DNA from: Pseudo-nitzschia pungens | Taxonomy: Eukaryota; Bacillariophyta; Bacillariophyceae; Bacillariales; Bacillariaceae | Direction: 5' to 3' | Length of the DNA: 64,000 bases | NCBI GenBank assembly: GCA_037355855.1 | Contig: CM074759.1 | Span: forward strand, 496,001 to 560,000 | Shown here: piece by piece, positions 1 through 11,725 of the stretch | How the letters are laid out: each line of letters opens with the position of its first letter | Position numbering within the stretch: the first letter of the stretch is position 1 | The notes under the pieces: model-generated | Seen by the model: the letters and a program-made list of their open reading frames with translations, nothing else | Database searches by the model: none | What the model was told of the DNA's origin: nothing | Position numbers and translations under genes: made by a program

Positions 1-791
1 TAGAGATGCACGGAGTCTTTTTTCCATGTTCCAGTAGACCTTAGCATTGAATTGGTTTCAATGGATTATTCCTAGTAATACTAGTAGTAGTACTAGTAGT
101 ATCAATACTAAGATTACTACTACTAGTACTAATACCACTACCACTAAGAGTAGTATGTGTCTCCTAAACCTGAATCAATAATCCTTTCCAGTAATATTAC
201 TTTGGTCTGGTATGTTTAGTACTACTAGTAGTACTACTAGTATGCTCGTCCTTTTGCTTCTTCCTCCTCCTACTGCCTTCCTCATCTTGTTTCCCATAAT
301 GAATCTTGTGAATAACTGGTGTATTTTCTGCACCTACTAGTAGTACTACTACAGCAGCAGTGAAAGGTTGATGTTGCTGTGTCTGGGTGGATGAAAGTAA
401 GCCTTAAGGTTACCCACAGTTATGAAGGGAACTGAGGGTTGGTTTAGGGGCAACTGGAGCAACAGGGGCAACAAGAACAAAGGGTTATTCATCCCCCCTA
501 CCAGCCAAGAAAAAAAAATGCGCGAAACGATCCAACCAATCCCCTCTCTGTGGATCGATTTTTGATTTTTTTTTGGGAATGGACATCAATCATCATCGAT
601 CGAATGAACGACAAGCGTTGTTGAGAATTGAATATCTAGTCATTGCGCCGAGGACCGAATCCATCCATGGGAGACCGACTTGACTCTGCTCGACTCGACC
701 GATCTTCAACGATTGGTTGCTTCCCTCCCTCGCAAGACAGAAAACACTACTAGCAAGCTTGAACTACGCAAAACGTTTCCGGGTACCTGAC
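1..791. other. Intergenic, palindromic-word cluster
   Basis: No gene seen upstream of the AAR2 start. The first 350 bases carry several runs of the ACTAGTAGTACTACTAGT word family, at about 78-130, 222-242 and 335-352. The reading frame of the next gene stays open upstream to about 717, but only a TTG lies there, so this is treated as 5' UTR or promoter. Confidence 0.6.
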
Positions 792-2699
792 ATGGAGGAA
801 GACGACAAGCCAAACCCAAACGATGACGGTTTGGTGGTAGCCCTTCTCGATTTCCCCCGCGGAGGGGTCCTCGGCCTGGACGGTCAGTGCATCGTGTTGC
901 GAACAGACGATTTTGTGGGCGTCAGTCATCTTCCACCCGAGTCCGTTCACCTAGTGACCTGCAAGAACGGCAATCACTTCGCGAATTGTGCGGGAACAGC
1001 AGTTACGAACGAAACAACGGCAGCGACAACGACAACGACAACGACAACGGCGACTACTGCGGCTACCAACTCCATCGATACCGCCGTGACGGTGGGGTTT
1101 CTCGTCTTTGGGAACGGAACCGAGGACCGGAGCCATCTGGTCCGAAGATACGATCCGTTGACGGAAGAAGTTGCCTCGGAGGAAGCGTCGCCCATTGACG
1201 AACTCACGAGGCGCAATTTGCTGAGCCAGATCCAAGGCAGCAATAGCAATAGCAATAGCAATAGCAACGAAAACAACAATCTCCTACCTCCGTCGCGGGT
1301 GCTGCGCTACCATCAGATCGTGACGGGAAGCGAGGCCGATGCGCTTTCCCCGCAACGGTTCTGGAGCGAACTAACCCGGTATATCAACGCCTCGAAGGAA
1401 TTGTTGCTGGGGAAACTCCGCGGGCTGTCGAACGGGGACAAGATCGTTCCGGGCTGTTACGATCCGAACCACGACGACGAACCCGACAAGGGAACATCCA
1501 CCGGCACCGGCACCGGCACCGGCACCGCAGCGAATCCCGAGCGCAAAAGCGCGCCTCCCGCCGACGGCACCAGCCCGGTGTATCCACCGATTCCCGTCGT
1601 CGATCCGAGGGTATCGGTAGCGACGCACAGGCACGCCGGAACCAAGCGATTCCTATCGCGCCTGGAGCCCGGTGAGAGGACCGCCCTGTTTGTGTCGAGA
1701 CAAAAGTGGGCCTGGCTGGACACGGTGCTGGAAACCTTCTACCAGCACTCCTGGGAGGCCCTGCTGGGCGATCTGCAGCTGAGCTATCTGCTCTTTCTGC
1801 ACCTGGGATGCTACTCTTCCCTGGGCCACTGGAAGGACCTTCTGGCCATGCTCTCGCTGGCGGTGGTCGGCGGGCATGGTGGTGGCGGGGAGAGAGACGA
1901 GGACGGGTCGGGAAACCAACAACAACACAAAGACAAACACGAGGACTTGTACCGTGGCTTGCTCCGGTTGCTCCCCTACCAGTTATCGAGCATGACCGAC
2001 CCGGAGTTTCTGGAAAACGTAGACGAGGGGGGCGGCAACTTCTTGGTCCCGAGCCTGGCGCGCCTGCTCCGGTACTACGAGGCAAGGGGAGAAGAACCTC
2101 GGCAGCAGCGGCAGCGACAGCGACAGCACAACACGGACGAGGAGGCCGAGTGCCTGTCCCGATTCCGGCACGTTGCGTGTTCCAAGTTCCCGAAAAGCTT
2201 TGGTGCCCCACGCACTGGTCCGAAGATCACGAGACTCCGGAGCGACAGCGACAGCGACAGCGGGGAGGACAACGACAACGGAGAGAGGGGGACGGACGCA
2301 ATGGAGGTGGAGGAACGGAACCACCAACCGTTTGTTGGTGGCCCACCGTACGACTTTTTTTGCGATGACGACGACGACGAAGATGACGATGGCCCCGTGG
2401 TGGTCTCCTCCGAGGAGATCGAGGCGTCCATGGCTCGGTTCTCCAGCGGTTCCAACGGTGGGAGGTATGGCGCGGCGTCGCTTCTTCCGACCGACGCCAC
2501 GGCAGCAGCAGCAGCAGCAACGGGAATGGCACAGCTCCGGAGGGACTACCCGATGCTGGCGGCCGCGATCGTGCCCGGGGAGGACGTCCTCATGACCTGC
2601 GCCCGGGCCCTGGACCAGCGCATCGATGTCTCTCTGGTGCGAGAGGCGGCGGCCTACCTCGAGGAGGTCGAGCAGTACCAGCACAACCCCTTGTTCTGA
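792..2699 (+). CDS. AAR2: AAR2 splicing factor family protein
   Basis: AAR2 is a U5 snRNP assembly factor that holds PRP8 before BRR2 joins. The call rests on two blocks. The N-terminal AAR2 beta domain begins with VALLDFPRGGVLGLDG followed by a GVSHLPPESVHLV stretch, the family's 'LLDVPRG..GID....KF.G.K.IPPG.H' signature. The C-terminal helical domain has LDTVLETFYQHSWEALLGDL followed by LSYLLFLHLGCYSSLGHWK. The product from the ATG at 792 is 635 aa against roughly 350-400 in animals and yeast. The excess is low-complexity insertion: a Thr run encoded by ACGACA repeats near residue 80, Asn/Ser and Gly/Thr runs, and Asp/Ser-rich stretches between the helical segments. It is a single exon. The frame is open upstream but lacks an ATG before 792. 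Confidence 0.85.
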   Translation: MEEDDKPNPNDDGLVVALLDFPRGGVLGLDGQCIVLRTDDFVGVSHLPPESVHLVTCKNGNHFANCAGTAVTNETTAATTTTTTTTATTAATNSIDTAVTVGFLVFGNGTEDRSHLVRRYDPLTEEVASEEASPIDELTRRNLLSQIQGSNSNSNSNSNENNNLLPPSRVLRYHQIVTGSEADALSPQRFWSELTRYINASKELLLGKLRGLSNGDKIVPGCYDPNHDDEPDKGTSTGTGTGTGTAANPERKSAPPADGTSPVYPPIPVVDPRVSVATHRHAGTKRFLSRLEPGERTALFVSRQKWAWLDTVLETFYQHSWEALLGDLQLSYLLFLHLGCYSSLGHWKDLLAMLSLAVVGGHGGGGERDEDGSGNQQQHKDKHEDLYRGLLRLLPYQLSSMTDPEFLENVDEGGGNFLVPSLARLLRYYEARGEEPRQQRQRQRQHNTDEEAECLSRFRHVACSKFPKSFGAPRTGPKITRLRSDSDSDSGEDNDNGERGTDAMEVEERNHQPFVGGPPYDFFCDDDDDEDDDGPVVVSSEEIEASMARFSSGSNGGRYGAASLLPTDATAAAAAATGMAQLRRDYPMLAAAIVPGEDVLMTCARALDQRIDVSLVREAAAYLEEVEQYQHNPLF

Positions 2700-4548
2700 G
2701 CGGGGAGGGCGGCAGGGCAAGGCAAGGCAAGGCGCAATGCAAATCGTTGCGCCCAAAGTTGTTGCTGCGAGAAGGTTGGGCCGGTGGTGGAAAAGAGATG
2801 GTCCGCAATTCACAACAAGCAATCATCACGATCCGACTCCCCGACGACTTGACAGGAACGGTTTGGGGCACAAAATTGCCCATTGCATTGCATTGCATGC
2901 AGTTGGGAAATTGGTAAAAGTCTTCTGTCTGCCATTTTGTGGGAGGACCGGATTCTATCGCAGCTTCCGCTCCATGGCATTTCCCTACTCCAACAACACC
3001 GTGCGCTGTTCGGCTAGTAGACACGCCAATCTGTGTTCCGTACAGTTCGTAGCCACATCCGTTGGATAAGTTTTGGTTTCAAAAGACAGAAATCCGAACT
3101 ACGTACCCATGTTGCCACTTTTTTCCACCGCCGTGGTCTCATTGCTCCCAACAAAGCAGGCTTCACAACACTACAACATCTACCCTAAATAGGCGACCTG
3201 TTTGAGATCCAAGAGAGCAAGTTAAAAGCTAGGATACCTATGTAGTGAACTAGGACTAAGTTTTGCCTGACCGTCATATGAGATCGTGTAACATTTAGTA
3301 GCATGTCATTGTTTTGGACTTGACAAGACCACTGTGCCATATGCAATTCTGTTGGGAAGTTGCAATCTAGCGTTGGAAAGCAATGAACAAGGTATTTTCA
3401 TATCGCAATTACGGGTAATTTACAAGTATGAGTTAGATGACCATTCTCTTCTTCGGAATGGTATCTTGTGGAATGTCTCGAGAACATGAGAATATAATAT
3501 ATTATGAAGTACGAGTAACCTTACGTAGTATTCTTTTTGCCGTCCGGCAAAACGGTACTTGTTGCAACTACACAGGCTACCGAGGACACGCAAAATTACG
3601 TAGATTGACTTCGTTCAGTACAAGCGCAGAAAAACTTTTGGGAAACGAGCTCTTAGGGAAAAAAAAAATATCATCCTCATCAATCGAAAAAGATCTTTGC
3701 TCTCTCACCAGCAGCACCTTCCGTGGCGAGAGGTGCGGTTCATCGCGCGCTGAGTCAAAAACGATGCGAGCAGCCGAACGAACCAATGAAGGAATCGAAT
3801 CAATCGCGCAGAGCAAGCTACACAGTAAATTAGTACTAGTTCGTCTAACAAGAAGCGCAAGATTACGTCGTAAAATTACTTCGAAGGATTTTTTCGTTGT
3901 GTGTTCTCCGTTTGTTTTTTGAGGGAGTGACCCCAACGGGCAAGTAGAATTGGAGAATACGAGTAGGCATCACAGACCGCGGTCACGTGTCGTCCCTCAA
4001 CAGATCAATAAAAAAAAAAAAGATCACAAAAGCTGCACTATTTGTTTTACGACAATCCCACAGTACGAAGTCACCGTACGGTACTCGTACTGTACTGTGA
4101 AGCATCACTTACACACAAGACTGAAGACTGCAAAGGAGCGACACCATCATTCGAGGTAGAGACCTTGACCAACACCAGAGACATCTCCTCTACGACCTCT
4201 ATCTTGTCTGTGATTTGGTCACTGCAGTCTCTCGGTCATCTCTGATTGCCAAGCTGCAACTACCGGAAAGTGTTTCGTTTTTCGGGTCATAGAGAGAACA
4301 AACAGTACCTACGGGCTGGTGAAGTGGTTCTGGTGCTGCTGCATTGCGTCGCCTTTCACAAAAATCGATATCTTACGCCTCGGTTCGTGGATCCTTTCAC
4401 GTAGAATTCTACGTTGTTTCATTAGTGAAAAACTCACTGAACTGTTTCAAAGAGTGCCACCAGTTCCTGCATTAAAGACACTCCTGTTTGGAAGTCATTC
4501 ACCGTACAACAGGACATAACAATAGCGTCCATCCACACCACCTCCCAT
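2700..4548. other. Intergenic region
   Basis: About 1.85 kb without a supported gene. Open frames at 3437-3922 (+) and 3577-3936 (-) overlap each other, resemble no family and look like chance frames. The 5' flank of the kinase gene holds TACTCGTAC/GTACGGTAC-like words near 4075-4100. Confidence 0.5.
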
Positions 4549-6523
4549 ATGGCATCGATATCTGCGGCACCGAACACTAGCAGCAGAAACGCTTCTTCCC
4601 CCCTCAAAGCAGCTACGGCATCGATTCCACAGCCCAAGCCCCCGTCGAGATCCCGAGCCACCTCCTGCTCCTCGGGTCCAACCACTAAGAAAAACAACAA
4701 CGCTGCTTCCAGCACGATAATGTCAGGAAGATCTCATCGTCCCAGCGTGTCGGAGAACAATGCATCTTCGACCGCAACTGCGGGAACGGCTGCCGCTACC
4801 GCCGCCCACGAATCCGCGTCTCCCGCTGCCCCGACGTCCCCCGACCGCGGAGGGGCGGAAAACATTAGCTACTCGGCGGAGCGGATCATTGGCAACGGGA
4901 GTTTCGGAGTCGTTTTCGAGGCGAGGGTAGTGGAGACGAACGAAGTGGTGGCGATCAAAAAGGTCCTGCAGGACAAGCGATTCAAAAACCGCGAACTGCA
5001 GATCATGAGACAGCTAGTGAAGGATCCGCACACGAACATCGTGGCGTTGAAGCACTGCTTTTATTCGCAGGTACGTAGTATTGGACACGGCAGAAAATGA
5101 CAGAAAAGTGTGCTGGCACCGACTGATCTGCGTTTGATGCGAGGCGGGTTTGACACTGACCGGAGGAACGCTGGGAAACTTGGATGGATCTTTGGGTCGA
5201 GTGGATGATTGGTCGCAATTGGCAAGATCTGTTTTTTGTTTGTTTTGGACTCGATTCGATTCATTCTGCATTGCATCGGTATACACTGAGTGATGAAGCA
5301 AAAAGAAAATCCCGAACCTTTTTTTCTAACCATCTCTCTTTTTTCTTTTTGTTCGAAATGTTTTCACCATGAAACAACGAAACTTTTCATCAGGGCGAGA
5401 AACAAGACGAACTCTATCTCAACCTTGTTTTGGAATATGTCCCCGAAACTGTGTATTCGATCAGCAGACGGCATCACAAGCACAACATTCCCCTCCCACT
5501 CATGTTTGTGAAATTGTATTTATATCAGCTGTCAAGGGCGCTAGCTCACATCCATGCGCTCGGAATTTGTCACAGGGACATCAAACCCCAAAATCTTCTG
5601 GTCAATCCCAAAAACCAGCAATTGAAATTGTGCGATTTTGGTTCGGCAAAAGCATTAGTGCCGGGAGAACCAAACGTTAGCTATATCTGCAGTAGGTACT
5701 ACCGAGCACCGGAACTTATTTTTGGCAGCACGGATTACACTACGGCGATCGATATTTGGTCTGAGGGTTGCGTCGGAGCGGAACTGCTGCTGGGTCAGCC
5801 CCTGTTTCCCGGTGATTCAGGAGTCGATCAACTCGTTGAAATCATCAAGGTACTGGGAACACCCACCAAAGAGGAAATCCGCAGCATGAACTCGAATTAC
5901 ATCGAATTCAAGTTTCCCCAGATCAAGGGTTGCCAATGGAAGAAGATATTCCGCAACAAAACGCCCGACGAGGCGATGGATTTCATTGCCAAAACTCTGG
6001 CATACACACCGAGCAAACGGTTGAACCCCCTGGAAGGATGCGCTCATCCCTTTTTCGATGAGCTGAGGGCCTACGGGACGGAACTTCCCAACAACGGTGG
6101 ACAACTCCCGCCGCTGTTTGATTGGACACCGCACGAACTGGCGGCGCCCCAAGAATGGCTTGAAAAGGTGAGTTTGGTGTTATGTGTGACAGTGGAAGCT
6201 TGCGCATCCCACACTTATTCTTGAAACAGGACCGAGACAGTTTGACTTTTGAGAGACTACCAACGCGAGCTGCGATGGTTTTCTATCTGACACCCCGATG
6301 ACGATGATCTATTCAGACTTATATTATGTGGTGAAACACAATTATTAATATGCATGGCTTATCGGAGGGGTGGGGTTACCGCGTTGTCCATTGTGGCTGA
6401 ATGAAGGCAAAATTCCCATCGTCACTGGCTAATACTCTTGTTGTTTTGTTATGATCTCTTGTTTCTGTTCTGTGGCAGCTGATACCTCCTTGGGCTGACA
6501 GCGGTGACGAGAAGCAGCCATGA
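4549..6523 (+). CDS. GSK3: Glycogen synthase kinase 3 (GSK3/shaggy), three exons
   Basis: Ser/Thr kinase of the CMGC group acting on primed substrates. Exons are 4549-5070, 5394-6167 and 6479-6523, all joined in phase 0 at GT-AG introns of 323 and 311 bp, giving 446 aa. Residues 1-105 are a Ser/Ala/Pro-rich disordered tail. The kinase core shows the glycine loop IGNGSFG (114-120), VAIKK with catalytic Lys137, HRDIKPQN with Asp236, DFG at 255-257 and the GSK3-specific [17 protein letters not shown] with activation-loop Tyr271. KRFKNRE and FGSAK supply the basic residues of the priming-phosphate pocket. Exon 3 adds only [14 protein letters not shown] and a stop, resembling the end of animal GSK3. 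The subdomain usually reading WSAGCV is WSEGCV here. The splice junctions were chosen because they restore an unbroken GSK3 alignment. Confidence 0.95.
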
Positions 6524-8275
6524 TAGAAAGGCTTCATCAAAAAAATAGCAATAATAAATTGTTGTTACAAACGCGAATCATGCTAGCTCTTGCATGCAGC
6601 CATGTACGCATGCATGTGTCCTGTAGAACATGTGCGTAGATGATGGTGCTTCTCGTTGTTCGATTGCTAACACGCGCGGTTTTTCCCTCCAGTGGTGGTG
6701 GAATGTAATTATCTGTTGCTTGGTATGGAGGTGGGGACGTCACAGAAAAGCGAGTCGGTCCGGGGTAGCAGGTCCAGTCGTACCGAACGAGACATAAGGC
6801 GACCTCCTGTCGTCGGAGGACCTGCCGACTTTGCCTCCAACCTTGGTCAAATGGGTTGCTGCTCACCCGACGAAATGAAAGTTGTGCGTTCATGAAAGGA
6901 TACACGATGCATACAACACTCGACCCGTGGATTACGGTGGCGAATACACTTCTAAACTTTGCCGAAGTGTATTGAACGAGAGACAAACAAGAATATTAAT
7001 ACTGACGACGACGAATATGATGAACAGAAGAACGATAATACAATGTACTAAATCAATTAGAATCTAAGATAAATAGCTTGATTCACAGCACATCTTTGTA
7101 ACTCCTGCAAACAATAAGTTGAAATCGGATCTCATCATTTGTGAGCGAAAGCCAGTCCGTTGCGCACTGCTGTGGCAACAATGGAGACGCATCATTATTA
7201 GTATTTTTCATAACGTTGTGTGGACCACTCTTTTCCCGTGAATTGTTTTGTGTCGAAAACGAAGCTCGGGACTCTCGAAACTTTCTTTCCACCTCAATCG
7301 AGGAGCGAGAACTAGTGGAAATTGTTTTCCATGGCAACTCATTTCCGACAGATCTTGCGATTTCAATAGTCCTTGGAAGCAAGATGCGAATGGCAGGATT
7401 TCGCGACACGAAGCCGTATCCCGGACCCCGCGACGCATTTTTGGGCACGGGATGCGGATGACGCTTTGCGGCATCTCCGTCGCGAAGCGACAAAACAATT
7501 GTCAATGTCGTCGTCTCGAGATGGCAAATTACTCCTCCTTTCTCTGTCCATTACACTGCGAAATAATAGTAATAATAACAATGGTGGAACAGATGATGTT
7601 TCGAACGTTCGTCGATGTTGCGTTCGAAAAATGCTCCCCGGTGCCGAATGCTTCCGTTAAAGCTCTCGGGAGCGCCGCCGAAGGAACGGCCACAACCGTT
7701 CTGTACGCTGCGTGGATGTCACTCGTCGTCACTGCCACGGGAACACGTAGGCAGTCGGTGGGAGGAAAACACTACTGCAATGAGTCGACGGAATGATCTC
7801 CCCCCATAGCAGCAAACAATGGATGCCATGGTTGCGGATTGATGATTCCGGTCACCATCTCGGGCGCTTCCATTGCTCCGATCATACTGATTCGACGATG
7901 AACTACAGAACGCGGAGAAGAAGGGAGATGTCACACCCGTGGCCGTATCCAAATGATCTCAATTGCTAGTACGATTCGGTGTTTTGGGATGTGGACGTGA
8001 CTGTGTATGGTGACAAAATTATACTCTAGTGCGCCATTGTCTAGGACTTTCAATATTCTACAACAAAGCCAAAAACGATGTCTCCCCAACCGATTTCGGC
8101 GGATGCGCAAATGACGGAGCCTGCTTGTGTCGCGGGATCCGGTCCTGTCCAATCCAATCCAATCCAATCCGCAACAAAAAGGTTTGCGCTTCGCACCACT
8201 TCAACGGGATGCGCGTAGCTTTCGGAACGATATTGCGCGCAAGCCGGGGATCGATGCGCCCGGGAGAGTCTTCGA
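6524..8275. other. Intergenic region between convergent genes
   Basis: 1.75 kb between the kinase 3' end and the acetyltransferase stop. Open frames on both strands cover 7083-7960, the longest being + 7248-7796 and - 7083-7505, but they contradict one another and match no family I know. A peptide IEVERKF on the minus strand recalls CYTH phosphatases, but no other CYTH residues follow. No gene called. Confidence 0.5.
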
Positions 8276-9049
8276 TCAGGACGCTTCCCTCTCCATGAGC
8301 CAGTTCGTGCAACCGGGTGCGGGCTGGTCGCTGTCCCCGTATTCGTCCCGTTTCACGACCTCGAACCCGAGCCTGGAGTAAAAGGCAACGTTCCTTTCTT
8401 CCTGGGTAGCCAAGAGGCAGGGGGCGGAACCCGACTCCAGGGCCCGCTTCAGAAAGTAGCTCCCGATCCCCTTTCCCTGAACCGAGGGATGCACCACCAT
8501 TCGTTCCAGAAACCGGCGCGGACGATCCTCCGTCGCGCAATGCCCGGCCATGGCCGCATCGAAGTAGTCCTTGACCAGCAGCAGCCGGTACAGCACCCGG
8601 AACCCAAAGAGAATCGGAAAGCGGAGAATTCCGTGGCGGATCATGCTCCACGCGGAGATCTTGCCGCTGTCGTCGTCGCCGTTGCCGTTGCCCTCGACGT
8701 CCTTGAGCACAAAGAAGCACACCATCGTCGGCGGTTCGTTGGGCGGTCGGCGGAGGGCGCACCGGCAAAAAGTGTTCCGGCCCAGCGCCGCGTCGCGCTC
8801 GAGCTGAATCTCCAGGTTCTTTCGAAAGAGCCAGGCCAGGGCCTCTTTCTGGCGCCGGCGCTTGTCGGTGCCGGGCGTTTCGGGCAGCAGCAGGTCCTCG
8901 ACGATCCAGCTGTACTGCGGGGAGGGATCGGCATCGTCCAGGAACGCGTTGGCCAGCAGCGAGGCGGCTTCCTCCACCTGGTGGGGTTGCAGGTATTCGA
9001 GTGTGTCGCTCACGTGTTCGGGCAGGGTCATCGTTTCGGGCAGGGTCAT
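8276..9049 (-). CDS. GNAT-family N-acetyltransferase
   Basis: Predicted acetyl-CoA dependent N-acetyltransferase of 257 aa. The acetyl-CoA pocket (motif A) is MVVHPSVQGKGIGSYFLKRA with the Q/R-x-x-G-x-G/A loop as QGKGIG at about 191-196. Motif B follows as NVAFYSRLGFEVV at about 220-232. The N-terminal half has a helical segment near 'QVEEAASLLANAFLDD', common in diatom and fungal acetyltransferases of unknown substrate. No signal or membrane segment is clear, so a soluble protein is inferred. The first ATG in the frame is at 9049 and a second lies at 9031. They sit in an 18-bp tandem duplication, so the first residues are MTLPETMTLPEH. Upstream, the open frame runs through a CAA repeat without an ATG. 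Substrate unknown. Confidence 0.75.
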   Translation of the reverse strand: MTLPETMTLPEHVSDTLEYLQPHQVEEAASLLANAFLDDADPSPQYSWIVEDLLLPETPGTDKRRRQKEALAWLFRKNLEIQLERDAALGRNTFCRCALRRPPNEPPTMVCFFVLKDVEGNGNGDDDSGKISAWSMIRHGILRFPILFGFRVLYRLLLVKDYFDAAMAGHCATEDRPRRFLERMVVHPSVQGKGIGSYFLKRALESGSAPCLLATQEERNVAFYSRLGFEVVKRDEYGDSDQPAPGCTNWLMEREAS

Positions 9050-10658
9050 CGTTGCCGAGGAAGACGAGGTGTTGTTGTTGTTGTTGTTGTTGCTGCTCAG
9101 AGACGTTTTGGTTTCGCGGGATAGTAGTTTTGTTTTTGTGTGCGTGCGATCCGTTGCATTTCCTGCGTCGATCTTCGACCAAAGTGAACAGAGCAAGGAT
9201 TGATTGATGAATGAATGAATGAATGAATGAATCAACAATCAAAATCAAAATCGAAACGTGGTGAGCGGAGGAATGGCGATCTTGCGTAGGAAGATTCGGT
9301 TTCAATCGATGCGACCGGACTTTCGGTTTCGACCGCGACTCTCTGCGAGGAAACGATCGGCTGCGATAAGTTTGTTTCACTTCTGCCCATCGATCAATGT
9401 ACGGAGAAGTTTCATCGCTCCTGCGTGCTTGGTTCTGTCCGCAAAAACGCGAACAACACAATAATATTATGGTAACGGTACTGGGTACAAGTAGTCATAA
9501 TCTTACTGTATTGAACAATCTTACCGCAAACCTTACCATTCACTCGCTATCCGCCATGTTCTTCAATCACTCAACAATCATCTCAACAAGATACCAATAT
9601 TTCGGAGCGAAGATCGAAACATTATTTCGTGAAAACAACGACGATGCAAAACCGGCACCGGTGGGAAAGTTGGCGTACAGTAGGAGTTCGTAACCTTACG
9701 TACTCGTACGTATGGTTACCGGTACACACCCTCCACTATGTTCAATGAATCAAAAGAACAATTTTTTTATTCCCGTGTCTGCTCCGTTCCGTTGACACTG
9801 TGAGGATGATTGAGATTGATTCATTCCTTCATCATCCTTTTTTTCAGTCGTGCACATGTCTGTACATCGTACGGTTATCCGCAATTGCGCCCTTCCATCA
9901 CCCGCGCGCTGCCACACAATTACGGCGGCAATGGCACGGCGGAACTTGGTGTGTCGTCGTCGTGCCTTCCTCAAAATACGTAGTATCACACAACATACTA
10001 AACAATAATTGAATCGAACACCGCCGATCACTCCTACGGCACAGCGTACGAACGAAACAGACTTCTTCCGCTGTACCAGTACGTGTACGTTACTACGTGC
10101 AGACGCCTAATTTTTGCGCCGATGAAGACTCGATTGTTCCCCGGGGATCGATGCATTCCTAGTAATTCCCATGTTGCAGGTAAGGTTAGCTGGTACCGGT
10201 ATTACCGAGTCGAGGACTAGCGTACTAGCGTGTTTGTTGAGACCAACGTGTCTAACGTGATAGCCTACCGTCCACAACCAATAATAATTAAGATTACTAG
10301 TACAACACGAATTGATTGATCACCCACCCCAGCCTTCTAGAACGGCAATCTTCCCGATCATCGAGACAGTCACAAACAACCCTACGGATACACAACACTG
10401 TAGCAACTTTCCGAGCATTTGCTTGCAGTCAGACTCCCAACACACCGCTCATCACCCGAACCGACCCGAACCACGGTTCCCAAACACAAAAGCACCGCAC
10501 GTTTCTCGAACATCCTCGAGAACGCTTCCGACGCATCCCGACAACAAACCCCTAGAGATCCAAACGGATCCCGCGACATCTGTTTCTTTTTTTCCACATC
10601 CCTGATCCCTGCGTTGCTTTTTGCTTTTCATTAGTTTCACTGCAGCAACGAAATTACA
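9050..10658. other. Divergent intergenic region
   Basis: 1.6 kb shared upstream region of the acetyltransferase (-) and the acidic protein (+). It contains a GAAT tetranucleotide run at 9201-9232 and clusters of GTAACCTTAC, TACGTAC and TACCGGTA words at about 9685-9725 and 10060-10300. No gene seen. Confidence 0.55.
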
Positions 10659-11725
10659 ATGAGTCGATGGGCCGATTCCACGGACGATGAGGGTGACTAC
10701 CTCAACGACGATCCCGAAGATTTCGTCGAGCACGCCGTGACAGCGGATCAAGTGAGTAGGATTGCTTGCTTGATTTTGATTGATTTTGATTGATTGAATC
10801 GAATGCGCGGTGGATCCAAAAGAGGAAGCCGAATCCTTTCGAAGGTCGCAGTGGCAAATCGACTGCTCGGGACCCGCAATGCAACACAAAACAAAACCGG
10901 TCTAACCATGCCTACCGCTGTTTTTTTTTGTTTCTTTCCGTTCCACTCCGTGTCGTTGTCGCATTGTCTGTGTTTCATCGCGCAAATCTGTGTGGATCAC
11001 GACCAACGCTTTGACTCTGGTTTGCGTGCGCATTGCACAACGTTCGGTTGCGTTGTTGTTGTTGTTGTTGTTGTTATTCCTTGTTGCAACAGCTGCGGGA
11101 GCCCATGCCGCTCCCCGAACACAACGTGCACCTCCCGGAACAGGCCATGCCGGGGGGCACCGCTGACGAGGACGCCGAGGACGAGGCCGAGGAAGAATCC
11201 GAAGAAGAGGAGGAGGAGGAGGAAGAAGAAGAAGAAACCGAGGAAGAAAAGGCCGAGCGGCAGCGACGCCTCGACGAGGCAAGAGCGGCCGCCAAGGCCA
11301 AAAAGGAGGCCGAGGAAGCGGCCGCGAAGGCCAGGGCCAAGAAAGACGACCTCGACGATCTCGACGACATTCTGAACGAGATGGGCATCGACGCAAACGC
11401 CGCGGCTCCGGAGGAACCCGAGGGCGACGACAACGACGACGACGACAATAAGCAAGCCGGTGGCGGCAGCGGCAACAACAACCGCCGGAAAAAGAAGAAG
11501 AAAAAGAAGGGAGCTTCCGCAGGAGCACCTTCCGAGGAGGCTCCCGAGGAACCCTCCGGTACGGTGGACGTCGCCGCCGTCCTCAAGGCCAAGGCCGGGA
11601 AAAAGAAACCCACCACGAACGCGGCCAAGGCCGCCGCCGTTGCCGCTTCTTCCGAGAGCAAGGCCGGAAAGGGCAAGAAGAAAAAGCAGAGCAAAAAAGA
11701 CAGGGCCTTGCAGTACGGACGGTAG
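10659..11725 (+). CDS. Acidic and lysine-rich hypothetical protein, two exons
   Basis: Function not recognised. Exon 1 is 10659-10751, starting MSRWADSTDDEGDYLND, and exon 2 is 11093-11725. They join in phase 0 across a 341-bp GT-AG intron whose 3' part is a GTT repeat. The 241-aa product is strikingly segmented: an acidic N-terminus, a Glu run of about 20 residues followed by a charged coiled-coil-like stretch rich in Ala, Lys and Glu, a DDLDDLDDILNEMGID helix-like motif, and a C-terminal half dominated by Lys runs ending KDRALQYGR. Such a layout suggests a nucleic-acid or ribosome-associated, largely disordered protein, but that is inference only. The start was chosen because it opens exon 1 and splices cleanly; exon 2 alone has no suitable start. 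A possible AATAAA polyadenylation signal lies at about 11824. Confidence 0.7.

Noticed and set aside
7083..7505. Minus-strand frame containing IEVERKF, the opening motif of CYTH triphosphatases
   Set aside because: None of the later CYTH charged motifs follow, the flanking peptide is unlike the family, and overlapping plus-strand frames are equally open. Treated as chance.
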